Source: Lysobacter antibioticus HS124 (lineage in GTDB: Bacteria > Pseudomonadota > Gammaproteobacteria > Xanthomonadales > Xanthomonadaceae). From it: a stretch of 33,052 nt of DNA. Positions within the stretch are counted from its first letter, which is position 1. Each line of letters starts with the position of its first letter. Location: positions 1-33,052 of the forward strand of contig NZ_HG424516.1 in NCBI RefSeq assembly GCF_000336385.2, given 5' to 3'. Under the pieces are notes generated by a model. It did no database searches, was not told where the DNA came from, and saw only the letters and a program-made list of their open reading frames with translations. A program made the translations under genes and the position numbers. Below are positions 1-8,704 of this stretch, piece by piece.

Positions 1-1682
1 TTGGTCTGGGTGCCGTTGCGGTCGGTGACGGTGTCCAGGCGGCGGCGGAAGTCGACGGTCTCGGTATAGAACGTGCGCGTGACGGTGCCGCGCGGGTCGG
101 TGATAGCGCCGATCTTGCGCGGCTGGTTGCTGGGGCTGGCCGGGCCGAGCGCGTACGTGGTCTGCTTGCCGAGCGCGTCGGTAATCACCGCGCCGCCGCT
201 GGCCGGATAGCTGAGGGTGCGGCCGTCGGCGCCGCCGGCGTTCTGGCTGGAGCCGACCCGGGCCTTGGCGTCGTAGCCGAAGGTGCTCTGGCGCTGGTTG
301 TCTTCGCCGGTGACGCCGGTCAGCATGGTCTTGAACTGCGGATGTTCGTAGTGATACGTGCGTGCGCCGCCGCCGGCATAGGTCGCGCTGCTCACCGTGC
401 CGTTGGTGTAACCGTAGCTGGCCAGCAACGCGCCGGCCGAGCGGATCGCCGCGATGGGAGCGTTGCGGCCGGCGCCCAGATACTCGAACACCAGGCTGCG
501 GCCGCTGTGATGGGTGATGGTCGCCAGCCGGCCGAGATCGTCATAGGCATAGGCCAGGGTATTGCCGTCCTCGAAGCGACGCTCGATCAGGCGGCCACGC
601 GCGTCGAAGCGCAGCACTTCCTCGACCCGGTACAACAGCCACTGGCTGCCATCGGCGACCAGCCGATCGCCGCTGCCGTCGCGTGCCTCGTAGACGCCGG
701 CGCCGAGCGGCTTGAACGAGATCTGGCTGCCGTCGGCCTGGATCAGGCCGAAATGCTGGGTGGGGTCGGACGGTGCGGCGGGATCGGCGCCGATGCTCAG
801 GCGCAGGTTGTGCGAATGGGTCCAGCCGAGGCCGAAACCGCCCTGTTGGCTCGAGGAAGACGAACGATAGATGCGGGTGAACGAGACCCAGCCCAGGTCG
901 AAGTCCGGCTCCGGGCGCATCTTGTCGCCCGAAGCGGGGTCGCAGCCGCCGTCGGGGCAGTCGGGCACGAGCGGAGGGCTGAGGTAAGCCATCGGCTGCA
1001 AGCTGCCGGCGCAAGCCTGCTCGGCGGCGTCCCAGCCCATCGCGACGGTGTTGGGGCAATGCACGTCGCGGGTGCGTTCGAGGTACTGGCTATCGTTGGC
1101 GATGAAACCGCAGACGCCGTCGGCGTCCTTGATCACGTAGTTGGCGTCGTAGGCGCGCGTCTCGACCGCGCTGGTCTTGTCGTCGACCCAGGTCAGGCTG
1201 ACGTCCCAAGCCGGCGCCAGCGTGATCGCGGTATTCGGCGTGCAACCTTCATCGAGGCTGCGCTGGTCCAGGTGCTGCCTGAGCTGATCGACCACCCCCT
1301 CCAGGGTCGGCCCCGGGATGTAGTCGGGATCGGTCGAATGCGTGTAGGACCACGGCTCCGTCGTCGGCGGCATCGGTTCGATGCCGTAGTAATAGGCGGT
1401 GCGGTCCGGCAGGTGAACCTGACTGACGACCTGGAAGCTCAGCGGACCGTAGGACGAGTACGGCGCGAACAAGGCCTCGATGTCCTGCTGGATCTCGCGC
1501 TCGGTCAGGCGTGGGCCGTTGCTGGTCCAGGTGCTGGTCCATTGCTTGCCGGCCTCCTGGGCCTGGGCCGTTCCGCCGGCCGACAGTGCGGCGGCGGTCA
1601 ACAGCAGGCCGGTCAGCCAGGTGCGCGGCACGGCGCCGCGCGGTGGTACGGACAGGGGTGACGATCCTTCGATGGGGGGCAT
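1..1682 (-). CDS. Secreted Rhs/YD-repeat protein, N-terminal part (3' end outside window)
   Basis: The reverse strand is open from the ATG at 1682 to the window edge, about 560 codons. Residues 1-42 form a signal peptide with a long n-region, a Leu/Ala-rich core and an AQAQ cleavage region. A unique 200-residue segment follows. Around residues 245-330 comes a DUF6531-like Rhs entry domain, recognised by DFDLGWVSFTRIYRSS and GGFGLGWTHSHNLRL. YD-type repeats then begin, for example RFDARGRLIERRFEDG and YAYDDLGRLATI. Rhs proteins build a beta-cocoon shell that carries a C-terminal toxin or a surface domain; that variable tip is outside the window. The ATG at 1682 has AAGGA upstream; an in-frame ATG at 1706 has no ribosome site. 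The signal peptide suggests Sec export rather than loading on a VgrG spike. The gene is divergent from the LytS/LytTR pair. Confidence 0.88.
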   Translation of the reverse strand, partial: MPPIEGSSPLSVPPRGAVPRTWLTGLLLTAAALSAGGTAQAQEAGKQWTSTWTSNGPRLTEREIQQDIEALFAPYSSYGPLSFQVVSQVHLPDRTAYYYGIEPMPPTTEPWSYTHSTDPDYIPGPTLEGVVDQLRQHLDQRSLDEGCTPNTAITLAPAWDVSLTWVDDKTSAVETRAYDANYVIKDADGVCGFIANDSQYLERTRDVHCPNTVAMGWDAAEQACAGSLQPMAYLSPPLVPDCPDGGCDPASGDKMRPEPDFDLGWVSFTRIYRSSSSSQQGGFGLGWTHSHNLRLSIGADPAAPSDPTQHFGLIQADGSQISFKPLGAGVYEARDGSGDRLVADGSQWLLYRVEEVLRFDARGRLIERRFEDGNTLAYAYDDLGRLATITHHSGRSLVFEYLGAGRNAPIAAIRSAGALLASYGYTNGTVSSATYAGGGARTYHYEHPQFKTMLTGVTGEDNQRQSTFGYDAKARVGSSQNAGGADGRTLSYPASGGAVITDALGKQTTYALGPASPSNQPRKIGAITDPRGTVTRTFYTETVDFRRRLDTVTDRNGTQT

Positions 1683-2131
1683 GCGTCGGTTCCTTGGACG
1701 GTTCATGCGATGCAGCCGCAGGCGCGGCCGGGGGAGACGGCAAAACGGCGGGCGTCGCGACGGCGCACCGGACGCGGGTCGATCGCGGCCGGCCGCGATG
1801 GCGGCGATGGGAAAGGAGGACGGGAGCGACGCGGGCGCGAGGCGTGGACGGCGGGCGTCGGCTGTTCGGGCGGCAAATCCATTTGCGCAGTTCCGGGTTG
1901 TTGTCGCCTAGCCTAGTCAAACCGATTGCGGAAGTTGCGACGGCGACTGAACGGGTTCCCGAACCTTGTTGCGCATCACAATTTCCGGGCAAGGCGCCTT
2001 CGAAGGCCGCGGCGCCGCAGCCCGCCACTGCAGCGCTTACCGCCGCCAGGCTTCGCTCCGCCCCGTCCCGGCTTCGTCGCCGCAAGCCGGCCTTCGTCGC
2101 CGCCCCGCTTCCGCCCAGGCGCCGCAGCACT
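1683..2131. other. Intergenic region between divergent Rhs and kinase genes
   Basis: These 449 bases separate the divergent starts. The kinase reading frame stays open back to about 1511, so the exact kinase start is uncertain, but the residues encoded here are Arg/Ala/Pro-rich, unlike a protein domain. The stretch 1875-1985 is less GC-rich than its surroundings and is the likeliest place for promoters of both genes. I see no clear repeat or operator. Confidence 0.5.
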
Positions 2132-3418
2132 ATGCTGCGCCCATCCCGCCATGGCATCGCCCTTGTGATCCGAAGCTTCTTCTTCATCGCCCGCCTCGCC
2201 CTGGCCTGGTTCGGCCTGTTCCTGCTGATGGCGCTGTTCGCCTCGGTGACGCCGGGCCTGCAGTACCAGGACCCCACCCCGCTGTTCCTGATCTGCATGC
2301 TGGTGGTGGCCTACGTGGTCACCGGCGCCTTCAGCCACGTGCGCCGCGTGCGGCTGATCGCCGGCCACATCGACCGCGGCGCGCTGCACAACCGTCAGCG
2401 GCGCGAGATCGAGGTGCCGTTCGAAGCCGGCGAGACCTTCGATCTGCTCGATGCGGCGATCCGCGAGCTGCCGCGGGTCGAGGAAATCGAAAGCGCGCGC
2501 GACAGCCTGCAGGTGCGCGCCAAGGTGCGTCGGCACAACCTGTACGGCCGCGATCGCGAAGTCCGCGACCTCACCGGCATGCGCGGCCACGGCCGCAACC
2601 AGATCCAAGCCACGGTCGAGCCCGGCGAAGACAGCGGCCGCATCGTGCTGATCTGCGAACCGGAAGCCGGCGCCTGGAGCGACTGGTTCCGGGTCGACGG
2701 CGGCACCAATCTGGAGAACGCCGAGGCCATCGTCCGCGCCATCACCCGACGCATCGCCGAACGCCGCCGCAACGAACGCGCCGCGGTCACCCGCACCGAA
2801 ACCGAAAAGGAACTGGCGGTGGCCAAGCTCAGCCTGCTGCATGCCCAGGTCGAGCCGCATTTTCTCTACAACACCCTGGCCAGCGCCCAGTACCTGACCC
2901 GCAACGACCCGGCCAAGGCCGACGAGATGCTCGGCCATCTGATCGACTTCCTGCGCAAGTCCTTGCCGCGCACCGAAGACGCGCTGTCGACGCTCGGCGA
3001 GGAGTTGGACCGCTCGCGCGCCTATCTGGAAATCCTCAAGCTGCGCATGGGCGCAAGGCTGGCCTTGCAGATCGACGTGCCCGACGAACTGCGCAGCCTG
3101 CCGCTGCCGCCGATGATGCTGCAGACCCTGGTCGAGAATGCGATCAAGCACGGCCTGGAACCCAAACCGGGCGGCGGCATGGTGTGGATCCTGGCGCGGC
3201 GCAACGAGCAGCGCGCGGCGATCACGGTGGCCGACGACGGCCTGGGCCTCAACGCCGCCAACAGCGGCACCGGCATCGGCCTGCGCAACGTGCGCGAACG
3301 CCTGCAGCTGGTCTACGGCGACGATGCGCAACTGGCCGTGGTCGCCAACTTCCCGCAAGGCGTCGCCGCCACCCTGAGCGTGCCGCTGGCGCGGCAAGAG
3401 GAGACCGTCCATGGCTAA
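2132..3418 (+). CDS. LytS/YehU-type sensor histidine kinase
   Basis: A 428-residue membrane kinase of the His_kinase (PF06580) family. Residues 15-38 and 50-68 are two hydrophobic helices. A 150-residue cytoplasmic linker follows. The phospho-acceptor helix contains QVEPHFLYNTLAS with His243, the hallmark of LytS/YehU kinases. The HATPase_c domain follows, with the N-box VENAIKHGLEPK and the G-boxes DDGLGLN and GTGIGLRNVRERL. It would phosphorylate the LytTR regulator whose start overlaps its stop by 8 bases. The ATG at 2132 is chosen because the first membrane helix follows it directly; GTG 2165 is an alternative, and neither has a strong ribosome site. The signal sensed cannot be read from the sequence. 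Confidence 0.92.
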   Translation: MLRPSRHGIALVIRSFFFIARLALAWFGLFLLMALFASVTPGLQYQDPTPLFLICMLVVAYVVTGAFSHVRRVRLIAGHIDRGALHNRQRREIEVPFEAGETFDLLDAAIRELPRVEEIESARDSLQVRAKVRRHNLYGRDREVRDLTGMRGHGRNQIQATVEPGEDSGRIVLICEPEAGAWSDWFRVDGGTNLENAEAIVRAITRRIAERRRNERAAVTRTETEKELAVAKLSLLHAQVEPHFLYNTLASAQYLTRNDPAKADEMLGHLIDFLRKSLPRTEDALSTLGEELDRSRAYLEILKLRMGARLALQIDVPDELRSLPLPPMMLQTLVENAIKHGLEPKPGGGMVWILARRNEQRAAITVADDGLGLNAANSGTGIGLRNVRERLQLVYGDDAQLAVVANFPQGVAATLSVPLARQEETVHG

Positions 3419-4187
3419 GCCCACGCTGACCGCGCTGGTCGCCGAAGACGAAGCACTGCTGCGCCGGTCGCTGGTCGAAACGCTGGGCGAGGCCTGGCCG
3501 CAGCTGCGCATCGTCGCCGAATGCGAAGACGGCGCCGAGGCGCTGGAGGCTCTGGCCGAACATCGGCCCGACATCGCCTTTCTCGACATCCGCATGCCCG
3601 GACTGACCGGGATCGATGTCGCCGGCGCGGCCGGCGATGTCAGCCCGCTGACCCGGATCGTGTTCGTCACCGCCTACGACCAGTACGCGATCGACGCCTT
3701 CGAACACGGCGCGATCGACTACCTGCTCAAGCCGGTCACCGCCGAGCGCCTGGCAGTGACCGTGCAGCGCCTGCAGCAACGCGCCGGCACCGCCGCCGAC
3801 AGCGAAGCCATCGCCGAGTTGGGCCAGCGCCTGGGCGCGCAACGCGGCAAGCCGGACGCCACGGCGCTGACCTGGATCACCGCCAGCGCCGGCCGCGAAA
3901 CCCGGCTGATCCTGGTCGACGACGTGATCTATTTCCGCGCCGACAACAAGTACACCACGGTCGTGACCGCGGAAGGCGAAGCGGTGCTGCGCAAGCCGAT
4001 CCGCGAACTGCTGGAAGTGCTGGACGGCAATCTGTTCAAGCAGATCCACCGCTCGACCATCGTCAACCTCAAGGCGATCGCCTCGATCGTGCGCGACGAC
4101 AGCGGCAAGGGCACGGTGCGTCTGCGCCAGCGCAGCGAAACGCTGAGCGTCAGCCAGCCGTTCATGGCCCTGTTCCGCGCCATGTAG
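3411..4187 (+). CDS. LytTR-family response regulator
   Basis: A 258-residue two-domain regulator. Residues 5-125 are a receiver: acidic AEDE at 11-14, the phospho-acceptor Asp59 in AFLDIRMPG, the Thr of VFVTAYD, and the Lys of YLLKPVT. Residues 150-255 are a LytTR DNA-binding domain, seen in DDVIYFRADNKYTTV, the HRSTIVNLKAI stretch and the final LSVSQPFMALFRAM. LytTR domains bind DNA through beta strands, usually at direct repeats. The ATG at 3411 is preceded by AGGAG at good spacing and lies inside the last codons of the kinase gene, so the two are probably translationally coupled. The target genes are unknown; the divergent Rhs gene is a possible candidate by position only. Confidence 0.94.
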   Translation: MAKPTLTALVAEDEALLRRSLVETLGEAWPQLRIVAECEDGAEALEALAEHRPDIAFLDIRMPGLTGIDVAGAAGDVSPLTRIVFVTAYDQYAIDAFEHGAIDYLLKPVTAERLAVTVQRLQQRAGTAADSEAIAELGQRLGAQRGKPDATALTWITASAGRETRLILVDDVIYFRADNKYTTVVTAEGEAVLRKPIRELLEVLDGNLFKQIHRSTIVNLKAIASIVRDDSGKGTVRLRQRSETLSVSQPFMALFRAM

Positions 4188-4254
4188 CGGCGCGCCCTGC
4201 CGTAGCGGACCACGCAATGCGGCTGCGGACTGTTTCTCTTCCAAGGACGACCCC

Positions 4255-4587
4255 ATGCGCAACCTGATGGCTCTGCTCTACTACCTGCTGGCGCTGTTCG
4301 GTTGCAGCGGCGGCGGCCAGACGATCGCTCACCGCGTCAGCGCCGACGGCCACGTCGTCATCGACAGCCAGGTGCGCATCACCGGCGACATCAGCCGTTT
4401 CGAATGCGCCGCCAGCCGCAGCGGCCACTGCCACTACAGCCTGTATTCGGCGGAGGCCGCGCCGGAACGCTTCGCCGTGGCCGTGGGCGAACGGCGCGAC
4501 ATCGTCGGCCTGGCACCGGGCTTCAAAGTCTGCGCCGGCGCCGGGCCGGAGGCCCTGGATCGGGATTGCCGGCCGGCCCCGAAGTGA
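4255..4587 (+). CDS. Small secreted protein of unknown function
   Basis: A 110-residue protein that I do not recognise. It has a hydrophobic N-terminus (residues 3-16) ending LALFGCSGGG, which resembles a weak lipobox with Cys17, though Phe at -2 is unusual. The mature part has four more Cys residues (FECAASRSGHCHYS, FKVCAGA, DRDCRP), suggesting disulphides in the envelope. The start is supported by AAGGA seven bases upstream. It follows the LytTR regulator on the same strand after 67 bases and may be a distal member or a target of that operon. Confidence 0.65.
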   Translation: MRNLMALLYYLLALFGCSGGGQTIAHRVSADGHVVIDSQVRITGDISRFECAASRSGHCHYSLYSAEAAPERFAVAVGERRDIVGLAPGFKVCAGAGPEALDRDCRPAPK

Positions 4588-4937
4588 TCGCCGCCACCAC
4601 GCGGGCGGTTGCCGTAGCGGCACTTGCCGCGGCCGATCACGGCCGCGTGCGCTGGACTTCGCCTCCGAGCGCCGACCCGTCCGGCCTCTTTGAGCCGCTG
4701 CGCGCGGCAGCGTTGGATCGCAATGCAGCCTCGAACCGCTTCGGCTCCCGCGGCTTACCTCGCGCCTGAAAAGCGCCTGCCGCGGCGGCGCCATGCGGCG
4801 CATCGGCGGCGAGCGCGCGCCGGCGTTCGCTCGCCGCCAAACTGCGGCGTAATCGCAGGCGCACCCGGCTCGCCCGGCGCTAGACTCGCTCGGCGGCCCA
4901 AGCCGCGCCCCGTCCACGTCATCGCATCGGCGCTCCC
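4588..4937. other. Intergenic region with a GC-rich hairpin
   Basis: Between two same-strand genes. The only clear structure is a perfect 8-bp inverted repeat at 4628-4647 (CGCGGCCG, loop ATCA, CGGCCGCG). It has no T-tract, so it is at best a weak terminator for the upstream gene. I see no convincing gene. Confidence 0.45.
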
Positions 4938-6101
4938 ATGTCGCTTTCCTGGCAATCCAAACTGGTCCATCCGCAAGCGCGGGCTCCCGAAGGCTTCCAG
5001 TCGCTGGCCACTCCGACCTATCGCGGTTCTACCACGCTGTTCTCCAGCGCGGGGCGCGTGCTCGATCATTGGGACCAACAGCAGGCGCCGTACAGCTACG
5101 GCCTGTACGGCACGCCGACCAGCCTGGAACTGGGCGCGCGCATCGCCGAACTCGAGGGCGGCCGGCACTGTTTCCTGACCCCGGGCGGCCAGGCGGCGAT
5201 CAGCCTGATCGGCCTCAGCCTGCTGTCCGCAGGCGGGCATGTGCTGATTCCCGATAACGCCTACGGTCCCAACCGCGAGTTCGCCGACCGCGTGCTCGCA
5301 CGCCTTGGCGTGGACGCCGAGTACTACCCGCCCCTGCTCGGCGCCGGCATCGCCGAGCGGCTGCGTCCGAACACCCAATTGGTGTGGTGCGAGAACCCGG
5401 GCTCGGTCAGCATGGAAGTACAGGATGTGCCGGCGATCGCCGCGGCCGCGCACGCCGTCGGCCTGCCCGTCGCGCTGGACAACACTTACGCCGCCGGCGT
5501 TCTGTTCGACGCCTTCGGCCACGGCGTCGACATCACCATGCAAGCGCTGACCAAGTATGTCGGCGGCCACAGCGATCTGCTGCTGGGCTCGGTCACCGTG
5601 CGCGACCGCGCGCTGTACGAGCGCATCGGCGACACCCATCAACTGCTGGGCATGGGCGTGTCTCCGGACGATTGCAGCCTGGCTCTGCGCGGCCTGCAAA
5701 CCCTGGGCGTGCGCCTGGCCCAGTTGCAGGCCAGCACGCTGGAAGTCGCGCACTGGCTGGCGGCGCGCGCCGATGTCGAACGCGTCCTGCACCCGGCCCT
5801 GCCCGGCAGCCCCGGCCACGAGATCTGGCGCCGCGATTTCAACGGCTCGGCCAGCGTGTTCTCGGCGCTGTTCCGGCCCGAGCTGTCGGTCGATGCGATC
5901 GTGCGCGCGCTCGACCGTCTGCAGCTGTTCAAGATCGGCTACAGCTGGGGCGGCGTCACCAGCCTGGTCATGCCCTTCTTCGGCCTGCGCCGCGATCACG
6001 GTGCGCCGGGACGCAACCTGGTGCGCTTCAACATCGGCCTGGAGTCGCCGCAGGACCTGCTGGCGGATCTGCGCCAGGCCTTCGCCGATCTGGCCGATTG
6101 A
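4938..6101 (+). CDS. metC: Cystathionine beta-lyase-type PLP enzyme
   Basis: A 387-residue member of the Cys/Met-metabolism PLP-dependent (fold type I) family. The family normally cleaves cystathionine to homocysteine, pyruvate and ammonia in methionine synthesis. Visible landmarks are the N-terminal substrate segment with YSYGLYGTPTS (Tyr and Arg-side contacts of the neighbouring subunit), the cofactor-phosphate stretch LTPGGQAAISL, the ring-binding Asp181 in VALDNTYAAG, and the PLP lysine Lys206 in ALTKYVGGHSD. SYSWGGVTSLVMP near the C-terminus matches the MetC subgroup better than cystathionine gamma-synthase. Length is normal. No strong ribosome site precedes the ATG. The choice between beta-lyase and a related lyase rests on overall pattern and is not certain. 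Confidence 0.88.
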   Translation: MSLSWQSKLVHPQARAPEGFQSLATPTYRGSTTLFSSAGRVLDHWDQQQAPYSYGLYGTPTSLELGARIAELEGGRHCFLTPGGQAAISLIGLSLLSAGGHVLIPDNAYGPNREFADRVLARLGVDAEYYPPLLGAGIAERLRPNTQLVWCENPGSVSMEVQDVPAIAAAAHAVGLPVALDNTYAAGVLFDAFGHGVDITMQALTKYVGGHSDLLLGSVTVRDRALYERIGDTHQLLGMGVSPDDCSLALRGLQTLGVRLAQLQASTLEVAHWLAARADVERVLHPALPGSPGHEIWRRDFNGSASVFSALFRPELSVDAIVRALDRLQLFKIGYSWGGVTSLVMPFFGLRRDHGAPGRNLVRFNIGLESPQDLLADLRQAFADLAD

Positions 6102-6248
6102 GCGAGGCTCCGCCGCCGGGAATGCCTTGCGGCTTGGCTGCGGCGATGCGTCGACCTGGGCCGCGCGCCGCATCGCGCCCGCTTTCGATCTGTCGAGCGC
6201 ACCGGCGGGATACGCACGCGACGGCGGGGAAGCCTTACCGCAGTGCGT

Positions 6249-6614
6249 TCAGGACCGGCGAGACTGCGGCAGGTTCGAACGCGGGGTTTTGGCCGCGGGC
6301 TTGACGATCTGCGGCTCCTCGCCGTCGCTCAACGCGCGCAGGCGAACCGGTACGAAATTGCCGTCGCCGAGCAAATCCAGGCTCGCGCTGGGATTGCGCA
6401 TCAGTTCTTCGCGCTGCAGAAAGGTCTCGCGTCCCGGCTCCAACGGAAAGCGCTTGCTGCACAGTCTCAGGCTCAGGCGCAACACGCTGGTACCGGACAT
6501 CCGCCACGGATAGCCGGGCACCAGACGGCTGACGATCGCGCTGTCCAGACCGATCGTGACCGTTCCGCCTTCGATCGCCCGGCACCGGCCGACCGCTATA
6601 TCGAACAATTGCAT
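6249..6614 (-). CDS. Unknown small protein, second of a two-gene unit
   Basis: A 121-residue soluble protein that matches nothing I know. It begins MQLFDIAVGRCRAIEGG and contains a middle segment rich in short strands (GTSVLRLSLRLCS, NFVPVRLRALS) and a basic, disordered C-terminus (KTPRSNLPQSRRS). There is no signal peptide or membrane helix. The ATG at 6614 follows TGAGGTGATGC, which combines the stop of the upstream gene with a ribosome site, so the pair is almost certainly co-translated. Codon use is somewhat less GC-rich than the flanks. Confidence 0.65.
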   Translation of the reverse strand: MQLFDIAVGRCRAIEGGTVTIGLDSAIVSRLVPGYPWRMSGTSVLRLSLRLCSKRFPLEPGRETFLQREELMRNPSASLDLLGDGNFVPVRLRALSDGEEPQIVKPAAKTPRSNLPQSRRS

Positions 6615-6622
6615 GCATCACC

Positions 6623-6892
6623 TCAATGCGTGACTACCGTAAGCACGCTGTTCAACCGCGCCTGGGCGAGCAGGAAACGCAATCGGGCTTCGATCGCGTG
6701 CAGATTGGCCAGGCGCGGGGATGCGCGCAGCGAATACACCACCGCTCGCTTGCCGAGCATGGCGCGGTGATCGCGGCCGACCGAAATGTTGGTCGTCCCG
6801 CTCGCCTCCATCCATATCCGACGCAACTCGATCGGACCGACCGATTGATCGCGGCACAGGGTGAAGTGGAACCACTCGACATGTTCTTCCAT
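6623..6892 (-). CDS. Unknown small protein, first of a two-gene unit
   Basis: An 89-residue protein starting MEEHVEWFHFTLCRDQ and ending LARLNSVLTVVTH-like in style. The first half alternates polar and hydrophobic residues as in a beta sheet; residues 45-75 look helical and basic (RASPRLANLHAIEARLRF). No known family comes to mind. A TTG 15 bases upstream would add five residues, but the ATG at 6892 is preferred. It lies 8 bases upstream of the second gene of the pair and 44 bases from the divergent methyltransferase start. Confidence 0.6.
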   Translation of the reverse strand: MEEHVEWFHFTLCRDQSVGPIELRRIWMEASGTTNISVGRDHRAMLGKRAVVYSLRASPRLANLHAIEARLRFLLAQARLNSVLTVVTH

Positions 6893-6936
6893 AGCGGCTC
6901 TCTGCAATCTTCGAACGAGTATGCGCGCTGGGACGC

Positions 6937-7725
6937 ATGAACGGGCGAAAGAAAATAAAACTCGCTATTCGCGCTGCATGCGCGTATGGTCGGGTGGCGA
7001 CCCGAGCACTCGCGATCCATCGGCGGCATCGCCCGCCTCTGCCTGACCCGACGCGATGGCGTCATCTGAGGCGTTTTTTGCCGTTCTGCACTCGACTTAT
7101 CGACGTCCCGATCGGCGACGTCGTCTATCGCATTCGCGCCTTGAAGGATCGCCAGCAGTTCCACGATCCGGATCGTACGGCCGAGCGCGCAGGCGTTCCT
7201 GCGGCGTTATGGAGCCTGTTCGGGCAACTGTGGCCGGCGGGAATCGAGCTGGCCCGGGAAAGCTTGTCGTACCGGATCGACGGAAAACGCATTCTGGAAA
7301 TAGGCTGCGGCCTGGGACTGTCCAGCCTGGTGTTGAAGAAGCGCGGCGCCGACATCACCGCCAGCGATCATCATCCGCTCGCCAACGAATTCCTGGCCCA
7401 CAACGCCCGCCTCAACGGCCTGAAGCCGATCCCCTTCAACGATCTCGCCTGGGAACGTCCGCAGGACAGTTCCATGGGAAAATTCGACCTGATCGTGGGC
7501 AGCGACGTGCTCTACGAACGCGGCCATATCGGCTCGCTGCTGAATCTGATCCGCAACTACGCCACGGCCGAAGCCGAAGTGCTGATATCCGACCCCGGCC
7601 GCGGAAACTGCGCGTCTTTCGCCGCCTCTATGCTGACCGCCGGCTTCACATTGAGCTCGCGCGGCTACGACATTCCACTGGAGCGTCGCCGCAATGCGGG
7701 GCGGATGATGCGTTTCGAGCGCTGA
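6937..7725 (+). CDS. Class I SAM-dependent methyltransferase
   Basis: A 262-residue protein. From about residue 50 it reads as a seven-strand methyltransferase of the type grouped with lysine methyltransferases (Methyltransf_16-like). Motif I is ILEIGCGLGLSSLVL around residue 113, followed by the acidic loop ITASDHHPLA and a motif IV-like FDLIVGSDVLYERGH. The protein substrate or other acceptor cannot be read. The first 40 residues are basic and unlike the family; an in-frame GTG at 6994 would give a shorter form beginning near TRWRHLRRFLPF. The AT-rich stretch 6946-6963 could be a promoter for that shorter form, so the start is uncertain. Confidence 0.8.
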   Translation: MNGRKKIKLAIRAACAYGRVATRALAIHRRHRPPLPDPTRWRHLRRFLPFCTRLIDVPIGDVVYRIRALKDRQQFHDPDRTAERAGVPAALWSLFGQLWPAGIELARESLSYRIDGKRILEIGCGLGLSSLVLKKRGADITASDHHPLANEFLAHNARLNGLKPIPFNDLAWERPQDSSMGKFDLIVGSDVLYERGHIGSLLNLIRNYATAEAEVLISDPGRGNCASFAASMLTAGFTLSSRGYDIPLERRRNAGRMMRFER

Positions 7726-7774
7726 GCATCCGGATCGGACCGGCCGGTCTCCGCTGTTGGCGCGACCTTCGGAC

Positions 7775-8230
7775 TCAGCCTTCGCCGGCGCCGACGACGT
7801 CCCGGTCGGCGAAGCGCAATCTCACCGTACCGATCCAGTTGCGTGCACGTCGCTCCAGACGCGCGGCCTGGGTTTCTCCGTCCAGGTCGGATGAAGAATG
7901 CCGCAACAGGCCCGGATCGAGTGCTTCGAAGGTGTTGACGTTGACCACCGCGTACAGGCGGCCGTCGATGTCGCTGGTCGCCAACGGCACGACCCCGCAT
8001 ACCGCGCACACATGGAAGTCGGCGGTGCGGGTACCGAAGACGTAGCGCGAGACGCGCTGCGGATCGCGCACGACGACATCCAGGCGGCCGCCCGCGCAGG
8101 CGGTCCACACGCCGCCGTGCTTGACGCAGAAGGTGCAGGTGCAGGCGCGGGCCGGGATCGATTCCGGCTCCGGCGCCCAGTCCAGGGTGTAGCGGAGGTT
8201 GCCGCAATGGCAGGCGCCTTCGATGAGCAT
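7775..8230 (-). CDS. GFA (CENP-V) family zinc protein
   Basis: A 151-residue protein of the glutathione-dependent formaldehyde-activating enzyme (Gfa/CENP-V, PF04828) family. The zinc-binding cysteine pattern is complete: C7-x-C9 in GACHCGNLRY, C30-x-C32-x2-C35 in ACTCTFC, and C75-x2-C78 in FHVCAVCG. Few family members have proven activity, so glutathione or formaldehyde chemistry should not be assumed. The short length and the CxC start are normal for the family. It lies just downstream of a decayed membrane-protein gene on the same strand. Confidence 0.88.
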   Translation of the reverse strand: MLIEGACHCGNLRYTLDWAPEPESIPARACTCTFCVKHGGVWTACAGGRLDVVVRDPQRVSRYVFGTRTADFHVCAVCGVVPLATSDIDGRLYAVVNVNTFEALDPGLLRHSSSDLDGETQAARLERRARNWIGTVRLRFADRDVVGAGEG

Positions 8231-8277
8231 GTCCGGACTCTTGGAAACGTCGGCTCAGACTAACCCAGGCACGCCGA

Positions 8278-8639
8278 TCAGTCGTCGTCCCCGTTCGCCG
8301 ACCAACATTGCAACAGCGCCGGAGCGACCACCGGCAACAACAATACCGCTTCGATCACCGCCACCGTCAGCACCGAGACGGTCTCGCCCGCCGTCGTCGA
8401 CATCGCCACCACCCCCAAGGCGGCGGCGCAGAACACCGCGACGTAGCCATAGGCGAAGCCGCGAGAATGGAACGCGCGCTTCCAGTACAGCACACTATCG
8501 TCAGCACGATCGCGACCAGTGCCACCGGCACCGAGAACAAAGCCAGGAACAGACCGTAGGCGCCGTCGCTGTAGGATGCGGCGGCGGGCAGGCTGACCAG
8601 GGTCAGCGCCAGGGCGCTCCAGCGGGAGTATCCGTTCAT
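8278..8639 (-). pseudogene. Small membrane-protein gene broken by a 2-base frameshift
   Basis: Two reverse-strand frames join into one sensible protein. From the ATG at 8639, 49 codons encode a signal-like start (MNGYSRWSALALTLVSL) and a membrane helix ending VALVAIVLTIV. The frame then turns to nonsense. In the next frame, from about 8490 to the stop at 8278, LYWKRAFHSRGFAYGYVAVF is followed by two more membrane helices and SANGDDD. The join falls on a GTGTG (plus-strand CACAC, 8491-8495). Removing one TG gives a continuous 119-codon gene, and 362 bases is exactly two more than 360. The protein would be a three-helix inner-membrane protein of unknown function. It is either a recent pseudogene or a sequencing error. 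Confidence 0.72.
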
Positions 8640-8704
8640 GGCGGCGATCCGGAATGCGGCGAAGGGGGTGGCGGACAGCATGATGCCGTCCGCATACGGG
8701 CGCC

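Noticed and set aside
342-1661. A forward-strand open frame of 439 codons
   Set aside because: It is antisense to the Rhs gene, which reads as a proper signal peptide and YD-repeats. The forward translation has no recognisable domain.
1976-3670. A reverse-strand open frame opposite the LytS gene
   Set aside because: The forward strand encodes a complete kinase with H, N and G boxes; the reverse translation is Gln/Ala/His-rich shadow.
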